Source: Clostridiales bacterium UBA1316 (GTDB taxonomy: Bacteria; Bacillota; Clostridia; Oscillospirales; Oscillospiraceae). Taken from it: 38,333 nt of DNA. The notes beneath the pieces were generated by a model that saw only the letters and a program-made list of their open reading frames with translations, searched no databases and was not told the origin of the DNA. Location: the NCBI GenBank assembly GCA_002307055.1, contig DBTM01000062.1:1-38333 (forward strand), read 5' to 3'. Each line of letters begins with the position of its first letter. Position 1 is the stretch's first letter. Made by a program: the position numbers and the translations under genes. Positions 25,331 through 34,000 of this stretch are shown piece by piece.

Positions 25331-25408
25331 AACCGTACCTTATACATTTTGCTTATGAAAAACATAGTATAAAGCATGCATTTGCACCCATGCGATTTGC
25401 TATTACTG

Positions 25409-25437
25409 TTGTAAAAAGCGCCTGAGAATGGTATATT
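25409..25437 (+). promoter_or_regulatory. Probable promoter of the mtaD-ahcY-wecB run
   Basis: TTGTAA (25409-25414) and TATATT (25432-25437) are 17 bases apart, about 40 bases before the mtaD start. No SAM or SAH riboswitch fits in the short leader. Confidence 0.45.
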
Positions 25438-25479
25438 TGTTAAAAATCAAACACTAACTTTTCTAAAATGGGGGTTTAT

Positions 25480-26757
25480 ATGAAGATACTCATCCGTGAT
25501 ATCCTTGCTGTCCTGCCGGATGGTGCGGGGGTCTGCTCTGTCGGTATAGAGGATGGCATTATAACTGCCGTTGATCATATACCCCAGGAGTTCAGCCCGG
25601 ATAAAACGATATTTGGTTCGGGGAAGCTGCTGATTCCGGGGCTGATTAATGCGCATACACATGCGTATATGACGATTTTCCGCAACTGTGCCGACGACTT
25701 GAAGTTCAACGATTGGCTATTCGGCAGAATCATGCCCTTAGAGGATAAGCTCACGCCGGAGGACTGCTATTGGGGCTCGCTGCTCGGTATCATGGAAATG
25801 CTGGGGACGGGGACGACAACGTATAACGACATGTACATTTTTGCCGACGCGTCAGCGCGCGCGGCGCAGGAAGCGGGAATGCGCGCCGTATTATCGCGCG
25901 GCCTGGTCGGCGGGCGGGACAATGCTGAAGGCGGGCGAAAGCGCCTTGATGAGGCGTTTGCCGAAATTAAAAAATGGAAGGGCGCCGAAAACCTCAGCTT
26001 TATGCTGGCCCCCCACGCCCCGTACACGTGTGATGACAGCTATCAAAAGGAAGTTGCCGCCGAAGCAAAGCGCCTCGGCGTCGGGATTCACACCCATGTA
26101 TCGGAAAGCCAAACCGAGATGGATACCATCAAAGAGAAATACGGCTGCACGCCGCCGGAGCTTTTTGACAAAACCGGACTGCTGACAGGCAAAACCGTCG
26201 CCGCACACGGCGTCTATCTGACGGACAGCGATATCGAGCTGCTGGCCGCACGCGGTGTCTCTCTGGCGACGAACCCCGTCAGCAACCTGAAGCTCGCCAA
26301 CGGCATTGCGCCGATACCAAAGCTCCTCAAAGCCGGTGTCAATGTCGCGCTCGGAACGGACAGCTCGGGCAGCAACAACGCGCTCAATATGTTCCGCGAG
26401 CTCGGCCTGCTCACCCTGCTGCATAAAGGCATAACCGGTGACCCGCAGTGCGTCAGCGCGCGCGAGGGTCTCGATATCGCTACGAAAAACGGCGCAAAAG
26501 CCCTGGGACTTGAAAATCTGGGAGAAATTAAAGCCGGGATGAAGGCGGACCTCGCCATATTGGACCTTGACAGGCCCAATATGCAGCCGCTGAATGACCC
26601 CGTCGCCGCGCTTGCCTACTCCGCCAACGGCTCCGAGGTCGAAACCGTACTGGCTGGAGGCAGGCTTGTCATGGAGAACCGTATATTTACAACAATAGAC
26701 AAAGAAAAGGTCCTATATGAAGTCAATAAAGTCTGTGAAAGGATAGGGACAAGATGA
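25480..26757 (+). CDS. mtaD: 5-methylthioadenosine/S-adenosylhomocysteine deaminase
   Basis: A 425-aa metal-dependent amidohydrolase of the TRZ/ATZ group, matching MTA/SAH deaminases that convert the adenine of MTA, SAH or adenosine to hypoxanthine. Metal and substrate residues are visible: NAHTHAYM near 57-64, HTHVSE near 204, His in AAHGVYL near 242 and Asp in LGTDSSGSNN near 291. The start is the ATG at 25480, five bases after GGGGG; an ATG at 25468 lies before that site. Its stop overlaps the ahcY start (ATGA), so the two are translated together, which strongly supports a role in SAH removal. Confidence 0.92.
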   Translation: MKILIRDILAVLPDGAGVCSVGIEDGIITAVDHIPQEFSPDKTIFGSGKLLIPGLINAHTHAYMTIFRNCADDLKFNDWLFGRIMPLEDKLTPEDCYWGSLLGIMEMLGTGTTTYNDMYIFADASARAAQEAGMRAVLSRGLVGGRDNAEGGRKRLDEAFAEIKKWKGAENLSFMLAPHAPYTCDDSYQKEVAAEAKRLGVGIHTHVSESQTEMDTIKEKYGCTPPELFDKTGLLTGKTVAAHGVYLTDSDIELLAARGVSLATNPVSNLKLANGIAPIPKLLKAGVNVALGTDSSGSNNALNMFRELGLLTLLHKGITGDPQCVSAREGLDIATKNGAKALGLENLGEIKAGMKADLAILDLDRPNMQPLNDPVAALAYSANGSEVETVLAGGRLVMENRIFTTIDKEKVLYEVNKVCERIGTR

Positions 26758-28025
26758 GTGACATTCGAGATTCGTCGCTCGCGCCTTCCGGCGAGAAAAA
26801 AATCGCATGGGCGTGCCGCAATATGCCGCTTCTAAACAACCTTGTCAAGGAGTTTTCCGTCACAAAGCCTTTTAAAGGGCTCAAGGTGACGCTCTCAGTC
26901 CATATGGAGGCGAAGACCGCGTATCTCTGCCGCGTGCTGCAGGCCGGCGGTGCCGAGATGCATGTCACCGGCTGCAACCCCCTGTCCACACAGGATGACG
27001 TCGCCGCGGCGCTTGCCGCCGGGAATAGCCACACAGGCGGCAGTGACGCCGGTATCGATGTTTATGCCTATCACGCCGCGACACCCGAAGAATATGAGCG
27101 CCACCTGACAGCCGCGCTCGAAACAGGTCCGAATATCATCATTGATGACGGCGGCGATCTTGTCAATCTCCTGCATACAAAGCTGACGCACCTGCTCCCG
27201 AATATCCTCGGCGGCTGTGAGGAAACGACAACCGGCGTCATGCGCCTGAACAGCATGGCGCGGGAAGGGTCGCTTAAATTCCCCATGATCACCGTCAATA
27301 ACGCCCGCTGCAAGTATTTGTTTGATAACCGCTACGGAACGGGGCAGTCCGTATGGGACGGCATCAACCGCACAACCAATCTGATCGTCGCGGGCAAAAA
27401 TGTCGTCATCGCCGGTTACGGCTGGTGCGGCAAGGGTATCTCGATGCGGGCCAGAGGCTTTGGCGCGCGCGTGATTGTGACGGAAATTGATCCCGTCAAA
27501 GCCCTTGAAGCGATGATGGACGGATTTGACGTCATGCCGATGGCCCAGGCCGCCAAGCTCGGAGACCTCTTCATTACCGCCACAGGCTGCCGCGATATTA
27601 TTACAAAAGAGCATTTCGATGTTATCAAAGACCGTGCCGTCTTATGCAACGCCGGTCATTTTAATGTTGAGGTCGATGTGCAGTATCTGGACAGCCATGC
27701 CGCTCGGCGCACAGAGCAGAAGCCGAACATCATGGGGTACACCCTGGAAAACGGCAAGACGCTCTTTGTCCTCGCCGAAGGCCGTCTGGTCAATCTGGCT
27801 TCCGGTGACGGGCATCCAGTTGAAATCATGGATATGAGCTTTGCCATCCAGGCCCTCTCAGCCAAATACCTCGCCGACAATCGGGGGAAACTTGCCGTCG
27901 GAGTTATCCCTGTGCCCGAGGAGATCGATACAGCAGTCGCCCTGAAAAAGCTCAGCGCGTGCGGCCTGTCGATTGACGCGCTGTCCCCCGAACAAAAGAA
28001 ATACCTCGCCAGTTGGGGCGTATAG
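26754..28025 (+). CDS. ahcY: S-adenosylhomocysteine hydrolase
   Basis: A 423-aa NAD-dependent adenosylhomocysteinase that splits SAH to adenosine and homocysteine, relieving inhibition of methyltransferases. Visible: substrate segment VHMEAKTAYL, DDGGDLV, the catalytic region EETTTGV and NNARCKYLFDNRYG, the NAD-binding GYGWCGKG near residue 222, and NAGHFNVEVD. The length and the missing 40-residue insert are typical of the bacterial/archaeal short form. It overlaps mtaD by four bases; the adenosine or SAH handled by both genes makes a coherent SAH salvage pair. Confidence 0.96.
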   Translation: MSDIRDSSLAPSGEKKIAWACRNMPLLNNLVKEFSVTKPFKGLKVTLSVHMEAKTAYLCRVLQAGGAEMHVTGCNPLSTQDDVAAALAAGNSHTGGSDAGIDVYAYHAATPEEYERHLTAALETGPNIIIDDGGDLVNLLHTKLTHLLPNILGGCEETTTGVMRLNSMAREGSLKFPMITVNNARCKYLFDNRYGTGQSVWDGINRTTNLIVAGKNVVIAGYGWCGKGISMRARGFGARVIVTEIDPVKALEAMMDGFDVMPMAQAAKLGDLFITATGCRDIITKEHFDVIKDRAVLCNAGHFNVEVDVQYLDSHAARRTEQKPNIMGYTLENGKTLFVLAEGRLVNLASGDGHPVEIMDMSFAIQALSAKYLADNRGKLAVGVIPVPEEIDTAVALKKLSACGLSIDALSPEQKKYLASWGV

Positions 28026-28035
28026 GAGATTATGA

Positions 28036-29130
28036 ATGAAAAAAGTAATGCTTGTATTCGGGACGAGGCCGGAAGCTGTTAAAATGTGCCCGCTCGTCCT
28101 CGAGCTAAAAACAAGAAAGAATATTGAAACGATTGTCTGCGTGACCGGTCAGCATCGGGAAATGCTCCGGCAGGTGCTTGATGTCTTTAAGGTCACGCCG
28201 GATTATAACCTGGACGTCATGACCGACCGACAGACGCTGTTTGACATCACCGAAAAAGTGACGCGCGGCATGCGCGCGCTGCTGGAAAAAATAAAGCCGG
28301 ACATCCTTCTTGTCCACGGCGACACGACGACCACCTTTGCCACCTGCCTCGCAGGGTTCTATCTCCATATCCCCATAGGCCATGTGGAAGCCGGGCTGCG
28401 GACCTACGATATTCAGTCGCCCTGGCCGGAGGAGTTCAACCGTCAGGCTGTCGATATCGTCGCGCAGTACCTCTTTGCGCCGACAAACGAATCGCGGGAT
28501 AATCTTATTAAAGAGGGTAAACCCCCGGAGACGATCTACGTCACCGGCAACACCGAAATTGACGCACTCAAGACGACCGTGCGTGCCGATTATCATCACC
28601 CTGAGCTCGATTGGGCCGCCGGCAGCCGCCTTATAACAATGACCGCGCACCGGGGCGAGAGTCTTGGCGCGCCGATGCATCGCATGTTCACCGGCATCCG
28701 CCGCGTCGTCGAGGAATTCCCGGACATCAAGCTGATTTATGCGGTTCATCTCAATCCCGCCGTTCAGGAGGTTGCGCACGCGGTGCTCGGCGGTCATGAC
28801 CGTATCCACCTCATTAACCCGCTCGGTCCCGCGGATTTCCATAATTTTCTCGCGCAGTCGTATCTCGTCCTGACCGACAGCGGCGGTATTCAGGAAGCCG
28901 CCCCGTCTCTTGGCAAGCCCGTTCTGGTCCTTCGTGATAAAACGGAGCGGCCCGAAGGCGTTGCCGCCGGAACGCTCAAGCTTACCGGCACCGATGAGGA
29001 GACAATCTACCGTGAATTCAAAACGCTCCTCACCGATCAAGCCGCTTACGACGCCATGAGCCACGCCTCCAATCCTTACGGTGACGGCTTTGCCTCGAAG
29101 CGCATCGCAGATATTTTAGAAAAGGCCTAA
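28036..29130 (+). CDS. wecB: UDP-N-acetylglucosamine 2-epimerase (non-hydrolysing)
   Basis: A 364-aa enzyme that interconverts UDP-GlcNAc and UDP-ManNAc for teichoic acid or polysaccharide linkage units. Family motifs: FGTRPEAVKMCPL at the start, VTGQHREML, HGDTTTTFA, HVEAGLRT, PEEFNRQ, and DSGGIQEEA-like DSGGIQEAAPSLGKPV with the catalytic RDKTERPEG. AGGAG lies before the ATG; a second ATG four bases earlier is out of frame. It starts 10 bases after ahcY, so they are probably in one transcript, though the pathways are unrelated. Confidence 0.95.
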   Translation: MKKVMLVFGTRPEAVKMCPLVLELKTRKNIETIVCVTGQHREMLRQVLDVFKVTPDYNLDVMTDRQTLFDITEKVTRGMRALLEKIKPDILLVHGDTTTTFATCLAGFYLHIPIGHVEAGLRTYDIQSPWPEEFNRQAVDIVAQYLFAPTNESRDNLIKEGKPPETIYVTGNTEIDALKTTVRADYHHPELDWAAGSRLITMTAHRGESLGAPMHRMFTGIRRVVEEFPDIKLIYAVHLNPAVQEVAHAVLGGHDRIHLINPLGPADFHNFLAQSYLVLTDSGGIQEAAPSLGKPVLVLRDKTERPEGVAAGTLKLTGTDEETIYREFKTLLTDQAAYDAMSHASNPYGDGFASKRIADILEKA

Positions 29131-29178
29131 ACCAAGGGGATGGTTCTTGCGGTTTAGCCTCCCTTGGCTTAAGAACGG
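29131..29178 (+). repeat. Degenerate member of the GGGGACGG palindrome family
   Basis: Begins right after the wecB stop: CCAAGGGGATGGTTCTTG, then CCCTTGG and AAGAACGG on the far side. CCAAGGG (29132-29138) pairs with CCCTTGG (29161-29167). The arms have drifted and the stem is weaker than at 24881. Confidence 0.45.
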
Positions 29179-29190
29179 TGAATATGTTAT

Positions 29191-29835
29191 ATGAAGCTGT
29201 ATAAAAAGCTCGGCATTTGTTTACTCAGCTACCTGATATTCGGCCTGATTATCACTTTAGGTACCTCCAGAATCGGTTATCTGTTCCTGGTGTGGAATGT
29301 ATTTCTGGCCTATCTGCCGCTTCTTTTCGTGCGCCTGTTAGGCCGCCATCTCGCGTGTGACACCCGGAAAAAGCCTGTCGTTGCGGGGCTTGCCGTCTTG
29401 TGGCTGCTGTTTTTTCCGAACGCGCCGTATATGATCACAGACCTGATTTACTTTAGCAACGCCTCCTATTTCGTCAAAAACGGCTATACAACAAGTGTTT
29501 TAGCGTGGGCGATGCTCGTCTTTATCGGCTTTGGTGCATTGTTCGGCATCCTGATGGGTTTAAAGTCGTTTTATGAAATGCACCAAATAATCCTCAGGCA
29601 TAAAGGCAAAAAAATCGCCTATGCCGCCATTATCGTTACCAGCCTCCTCAGCGGCTTTGCCATCTATATCGGCAGAATTCTGCGCTTCAACTCCTGGGAT
29701 ATCCTCCACCCCATCACCCTCCTCACAAGAATCCAACACCAATTCACCTCCTTCTCCCTCAGCTTCTCCCTCCTTTTCGCCCTCTTCACCCTTGGCAGCT
29801 ACGCTGTTTACTATACGCTTGTACATAAAGACTAA
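29191..29835 (+). CDS. DUF1361 integral membrane protein
   Basis: A 214-aa protein of the DUF1361 family, function unknown. Five to six hydrophobic segments are spread over the length. The family pattern is clear: LVWNVFLAYLPLLF near residue 32, WLLFFPNAPYMITDLIYF near 72, and LRFNSWDILHP near 165; conserved Trp/Asn/Pro/Asp residues in loops hint at a shared active surface. The ATG at 29191 has only a weak ribosome site. It follows wecB by 60 bases with a degenerate palindrome between. Link to envelope polysaccharide is only a guess from the neighbour. Confidence 0.82.
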   Translation: MKLYKKLGICLLSYLIFGLIITLGTSRIGYLFLVWNVFLAYLPLLFVRLLGRHLACDTRKKPVVAGLAVLWLLFFPNAPYMITDLIYFSNASYFVKNGYTTSVLAWAMLVFIGFGALFGILMGLKSFYEMHQIILRHKGKKIAYAAIIVTSLLSGFAIYIGRILRFNSWDILHPITLLTRIQHQFTSFSLSFSLLFALFTLGSYAVYYTLVHKD

Positions 29836-29891
29836 AGGATTGATTACTTAAGGGGATAACTTGGCCGCACGTATCGGCCCATTATCTGTGG

Positions 29892-29920
29892 TTGACAAAT
29901 TGTCGATGCGCAGGTATATT
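29892..29920 (+). promoter_or_regulatory. Strong sigma-A promoter of the candidate ncRNA
   Basis: A perfect TTGACA (29892-29897), 17-base spacer and TATATT (29915-29920). No protein-coding frame starts within the next 290 bases, but a structured transcript ending in a terminator at 30132 does. Confidence 0.7.
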
Positions 29921-29926
29921 ATAAGC

Positions 29927-30132
29927 ATATTTGCATAATGGTGGTTAATTATGATTATAAGCTGATTTCACAATATAACACAACGGAGAATCCATCTGTC
30001 TTGTAGTAAGCTATAAGGCGCTGTTTTCGTTGTGCGTGAAATCGGACTTTTTAATTTTTAACACTGTTTATTGCACTTGCTGTAAGTGTATAAAATCGTG
30101 CTGAAGACTTTAGTCTTTCAGCACGGTTTTTT
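29927..30132 (+). ncRNA. Structured non-coding RNA, candidate 6S RNA
   Basis: About 200 bases between a near-consensus promoter and an intrinsic terminator, with no coding frame. The ends pair with each other: 29932-29948 with 30058-30075 (imperfect, with bulges). Then comes an AT-rich open region on both sides (29949-29963 and 30044-30057), then 8 bp (GATTTCAC 29964-29971 with 30036-30043), 7 bp (CACAACG 29979-29985 with 30028-30034) and an apical 7-bp stem (30000-30006 with 30011-30017, loop TAAG). A closing stem, a central bubble and a long terminal stem is the layout of 6S RNA, the regulator that occupies the RNA polymerase active site. I saw no sequence identity I could name, so the 6S call is structural inference; an independent regulatory RNA is the main alternative. 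Confidence 0.5.
30097..30132 (+). terminator. Rho-independent terminator of the candidate ncRNA
   Basis: CGTGCTGAAGAC (30097-30108) pairs with GTC-TTCAGCACG (30113-30125, one bulged T), loop TTTA, followed by six T at 30127-30132. Confidence 0.85.
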
Positions 30133-30170
30133 CATTTATAGTCATTTTAAGATTAGGTTATTACTTAATC

Positions 30171-30208
30171 ATCAAGCTGCATTCAAGTGTTACCTGATGC
30201 AGCTTGAT
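30171..30208 (+). promoter_or_regulatory. 12-bp hairpin in the rpmB leader
   Basis: ATCAAGCTGCAT (30171-30182) pairs exactly with ATGCAGCTTGAT (30197-30208) across a 14-base loop. No T-run follows, so it is not an intrinsic terminator. It ends 8 bases before the first ribosome site of the rpmB leader and may be an mRNA control element. Confidence 0.5.
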
Positions 30209-30231
30209 TCGCGTTAAAGGAGGCGAGATTT

Positions 30232-30264
30232 ATGCCACCAAAAGTATATCATTCAAACATGTAA
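30232..30264 (+). CDS. Possible 10-codon leader peptide upstream of rpmB
   Basis: AAAGGAGG (30216-30223) is 8 bases from an ATG that opens a ten-residue frame, MPPKVYHSNM, ending TAA at 30262. It is in another frame from rpmB, whose TTG start lies 17 bases further on. The ribosome site is stronger than that of rpmB. It could be a translated leader coupling the hairpin to rpmB expression, or a chance relic. Confidence 0.35.
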   Translation: MPPKVYHSNM

Positions 30265-30281
30265 TATGTGAGGTGATTGAA

Positions 30282-30488
30282 TTGGCAAAATGTGAAATGT
30301 GTGGTAAAACAACAACCTTTGGTACAAGGGTAAGTCATAGAGGCTCCTATGTTACAGGACGCAGCAAAACAAAGATCTACCCAAACCTGAAGAATACCAA
30401 GGTTGTTATAAACGGTACACAGAAGAAAATGACTGTTTGCACCCGGTGCATCAGAACCGCGCGAAAGTCGAATCTGCAGCGGCAGTAA
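30282..30488 (+). CDS. rpmB: 50S ribosomal protein L28
   Basis: A 68-aa large-subunit ribosomal protein. It is the zinc-ribbon form, with Cys4 and Cys7 in MAKCEMCG and Cys53 and Cys56 in CTRC; the KIYPNLKNTKVVI core matches bacterial L28. The start is TTG at 30282, five bases after AGGTGA, since L28 proteins begin MAKC; the open frame upstream to 30204 is not part of the protein. No other ribosomal gene adjoins it, as is usual for rpmB in Clostridia. A palindrome at 30495 follows its stop. Zinc-ribbon L28 copies can be swapped for zinc-free paralogues when zinc is short in some bacteria; none is seen here. Confidence 0.93.
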   Translation: MAKCEMCGKTTTFGTRVSHRGSYVTGRSKTKIYPNLKNTKVVINGTQKKMTVCTRCIRTARKSNLQRQ

Positions 30489-30494
30489 TAAATA

Positions 30495-30536
30495 CAGGGA
30501 CGTTTCTTGGAGTCAAAACCGCCAGAAACGTCCCTG
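30495..30536. repeat. Palindrome of the GGGGACGG family behind rpmB
   Basis: CAGGGACGTTTCT (30495-30507) and its exact complement AGAAACGTCCCTG (30524-30536) enclose a 16-base loop. It begins six bases after the rpmB stop and lacks a T-run. Confidence 0.65.
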
Positions 30537-30566
30537 CAGATTCATCCTGTTCAAAAAGCCGCCGAA

Positions 30567-30795
30567 TCAATTTATCGTACTAACAATAATATTATCTTTC
30601 AAAAAACCTTTTTGTATATCTCTCTCAATCATGTTGTCTTTACTTTTATTATAACTGATGTAACAGCCATATGGCGCATTAATGGTTGTACCTTTTTTGC
30701 AAACGACTAACAAGGATGTCTTGGAACTATTATCATACGCTAAATGCCAACATTAAAACCAAAATGAGCGAGATTAGAGTCTTTCTGCTTTTCAT
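30567..30795 (-). pseudogene. Small secreted peptide gene with a one-base frameshift
   Basis: On the minus strand AAGGAGG lies 7 bases before an ATG at 30795 that opens a typical signal peptide, MKSRKTLISLILVLMLAF, then stops (TGA at 30735) after 20 codons. The +1 frame continues right there with a convincing protein: YDNSSKTSLLVV, then CKKGTTINAPYGCYIS, ending ...NIIVSTIN at 30567. Removing one A from TTTAGCG joins both parts, gives a 75-residue product and creates an AFA signal-peptidase site. The mature part would be about 57 residues with two Cys. I do not recognise a family. It has its own near-consensus promoter. It may be a recent pseudogene, or the extra base may be an assembly error. 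Confidence 0.6.
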
Positions 30796-30837
30796 TTAAA
30801 TAACCTCCTTATTAATTTTACTATATTGACATAAAAA

Positions 30838-30866
30838 ATTATAATCCGACAGGAAAAGAATGTCAG
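30838..30866 (-). promoter_or_regulatory. Sigma-A promoter of the small secreted peptide gene
   Basis: On the minus strand CTGACA (30866-30861), a 17-base spacer and a perfect TATAAT (30843-30838). The transcript would start near 30831, about 36 bases before the ATG at 30795. Confidence 0.6.
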
Positions 30867-30948
30867 CCTATAATTGCTATAAATGTAAATTATTAAATTT
30901 GTTAATAATATAATTAATGTTATATAATGGGATTAATTCAAACCCAAA

Positions 30949-30989
30949 GGGGGACATATCTTGCGGCCTGACCGCAAGATATGTCCCCC
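30949..30989. repeat. Perfect 18-bp palindrome behind polC
   Basis: GGGGGACATATCTTGCGG (30949-30966) and its exact complement (30972-30989) with a 5-base loop. It lies 17 bases after the polC stop on the minus strand and could help end that operon, although only a short, broken T stretch follows. It shares GGGGAC and TCTTG with the other palindromes in the window. Confidence 0.7.
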
Positions 30990-31006
30990 CATATTATAAT
31001 CATTAT

Positions 31007-34000
31007 CTAAAACAGCGTCATCTGACTCGTATCCGGCATCGAACCCAGCGCGCCGAGTGTTTTGAGCTGTTCGACGTGGGTTTTGGAGAGCTTGGGGCAG
31101 CTTATGGAGAGCTCTTCGATGGAGACGAAGGTGCGGCCTTCTCTTTTGGCGACGATGTCGAAGGCGGCTGTTTCGCCGAGGCCGCTGATGGCGACGAACG
31201 GGGGGCGGAGCTTGGTGCCGTCGGTGATAATGAAGCGGGTGGCGTCGGATTTGTACAAGTCGATTTCGGTGAATTCGTAGCCGCGCTTGTAAAATTCGTA
31301 GCAGGCTTCCAGTGTTGTCAACAGGTCCTCTTCCTTGGCTTTGGCTTCGGGCTGGTTCTTGATTTCACGTATTTTTGAGGCGACGGCGTCGATGCCGCGG
31401 ATCATGTATTCGGCGTCAAAGCTGTCTTTTTGGCTGCGCCGGTAAAAATAGGCGCTGTAAAAGGCGAGCGGCTCATGGACCTTGAACCAGGCGATGCGGA
31501 ACGCCATCATGACATAGGCGACGGCGTGCGCCTTGGGGAACAGGTACTTGATCTTCTTGCAGGACGTGATATACCACGCTGGGACACCGGCGGCAACCAT
31601 TTTATCCTCCGCGCCCTCCGGCAGGCCCCGGCCCTTGCGGACAGCCTCCATGATTTTAAAGGCATACTTCTCGTCCATACCCTTGGAAATCAGGTACAGC
31701 ATGATATCGTCGCGGCAGCCGATGGTCTCGCCGATGGTCGCCACACCGCCGAGGATAATATCCTTAGCGTTGCCGAGCCACACGTCGGTGCCGTGAGAGA
31801 AGCCCGACAGGCGGACAAGCGTGTCGAATTTATCGGGCTGCGTATCGCACAGCATCTGGCGCGTAAAGCCCGTGCCGAATTCAGGGATGCCGATGGAGCC
31901 GGTCTCCCCGATAATGGCGTCGCCCCGCGCCAGGCCCAGCGGCTCCGGCGACTTGAAAATCGCCATTGTCTGCGGGTCGTCGAGCGGGATTACTCTCGCG
32001 TTGATGCCGGTCAGGTCCTCGAGCGTCTTAATCATGGTCGGGTCGTCGTGCCCGAGCTCATCGAGCTTGAGGAGGTTGTCCTCCATGCAGTGATATTCAA
32101 AATGCGTCGTGATGATGCCGGTTTCGCTGTCGTCCGCGGGGTGCTGCGCGGGGCAGAAATCGGTGATCTCCATATCCTGCGGTATAACGACAAGGCCGCC
32201 CGGGTGCTGACCTGTCGTGCGCTTGACGCCGACGCAGCCCTGCGCCAGCCTGTTTTCCTCCGCCTTGGAGATGGTTTTGCCGACTCTTTCAAGATATTTT
32301 TTAACGTAGCCGTAAGCCGTTTTTTCAGCGACCGTGCCGATGGTACCGGCGCGGTAAACGTGCTCGGGCCCGAACATCTCATTTGTATACTTATGCGCGC
32401 TGGCCTGATACTCTCCTGAAAAATTCAAGTCGATATCAGGAACCTTATCGCCGCCGAAGCCAAGAAAGGTTTCGAACGGGATATCAAAGCCGTCCTTTTC
32501 ATAAATAGCGCCGCAGACCGGGCAAATGTTATCGGGCATGTCCGCGCCGCAGCCGAAGCCGTGTCCGGCTTCGAAGTCGGCGTTCCCGCACTCGGGGCAG
32601 CGGTAATGGGCGGGCAGCGCGTTGACCTCGGTAATACCGGACAGGTACGCGACGACCGACGAACCGACGCTGCCCCGCGAGCCGACGAGATACCCGTGCG
32701 CGAGCGAGTCGGCAACGAGCTTCTGCGCGCTCATGTAGATCACGTCGTAACCGGCGGTCAGAATGTCTCCGAGCTCCGCCTCCACGCGCTTTTTCACGAT
32801 TTCCGGCGGATTAAAGCCGTAGAGTTCCTTCATGCGGTCGCTCACGAGCTTTTTCAGGTCCTCTGCGCTGTTTTCAATTTTAGGTGTGTAGAGCTTCTTG
32901 GCCGGAGGCAGCGGCCGCACCGTATCGCAGAGCTCGGCGATCAGCCGCGTGTTTGTGACAACGACCTCATAGGCCTTCTGCTCGCCGAGGTAGCTGAATT
33001 CGTCGAGCATCTCCTCCGTCGTCCGGAAGTAAAGCGGCAGCTCGCGTTCGGCGTCCTCATACCCCTTTGAAATAAGCAGAATGCGCCGGAATATCTCCTC
33101 CTCCGGGTCGAGGAAATGCGTGTCGCACGTCGCGGCGACAGGGATGTTCAGCTCCTGCCCGAGCGCGACAATACGGCGGTTATAATCCTTCAAATCGTCC
33201 GTATTATTCGCCTTCGGCCGATCGCCGTAGAGCATGAAGTTATTATTGCAGATGGGCTGAATCTCCAGATAATCATAAAATGCCGCAAGCCGTCGCTGCT
33301 CAAGCCTGCTGTAGCCGTCCGCCACCGAGGAAAACACCTCGCCGGACTCGCACGCCGAGCCGATGAGTATCCCGTCCCTCAGGCTCATGAGCAGACTCTT
33401 GGGCATGATGGGGTACCTGCTGAAATGTTCCAAATGGCTTTTTGTAATAAGCTTATAAAGGTTTTTAATACCGGCCTGGCTTTTGGCCAGCAGGATAATA
33501 TGCTTCGGCTTAAACCGGTTTTTCTTGACGCCCGAGCGTGTCCGATTGATGTAGTCGTTGATCTGGCCTACATCCGAAATGTCGTATTTACGCAGCGTTT
33601 CAAAGAATTTCATCAAGGCAAGACCAGCCGTCACGGCGTCATCCGAGGCCCTGTGGTGGTTGAATTCCGGCAGCCCCAAATGGCTGGCCACGATATTGAG
33701 CTTGTGACTTTTCAGCTCCGGCAAAAGCGCGCGGGCAACGGCCAGGGTATCGATATATCTGGGTTCATAGGGGATATTATATTTCGCGCATGTCTCATAG
33801 ATAAAGCCGATATCGAAGCTCGCGTTGTGAGCGGCTAGTATTCGGCCGCCGGCAAAAGCCAGAAACGTGCGCACGGCCTCCTCCTGTGACGGCGCCCCCT
33901 TCACATCGTTGTCGGTAATGCCGGTCAGCTGCGTTATATTGGGCGGAATATGGATCCCCGGGTCAGCATACGTCTGGAACCGGTCAATTTCCCTGCCGTC

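Noticed and set aside
30507..30710. Rightward frame of 67 codons after rpmB
   Set aside because: It runs from inside the palindrome and lies opposite the better supported leftward peptide gene; no ribosome site.
30733..30745. Programmed +1 frameshift in the small secreted peptide gene
   Set aside because: The site (TTT AGC GTA TGA) has no slippery run and does not resemble the prfB-type CTT TGA signal; a single inserted base is more likely.
30899..30928. Rightward promoter TTGTTA-N18-TATAAT that would read antisense into polC
   Set aside because: The stretch is almost pure A/T, where such boxes arise by chance, and no gene follows.
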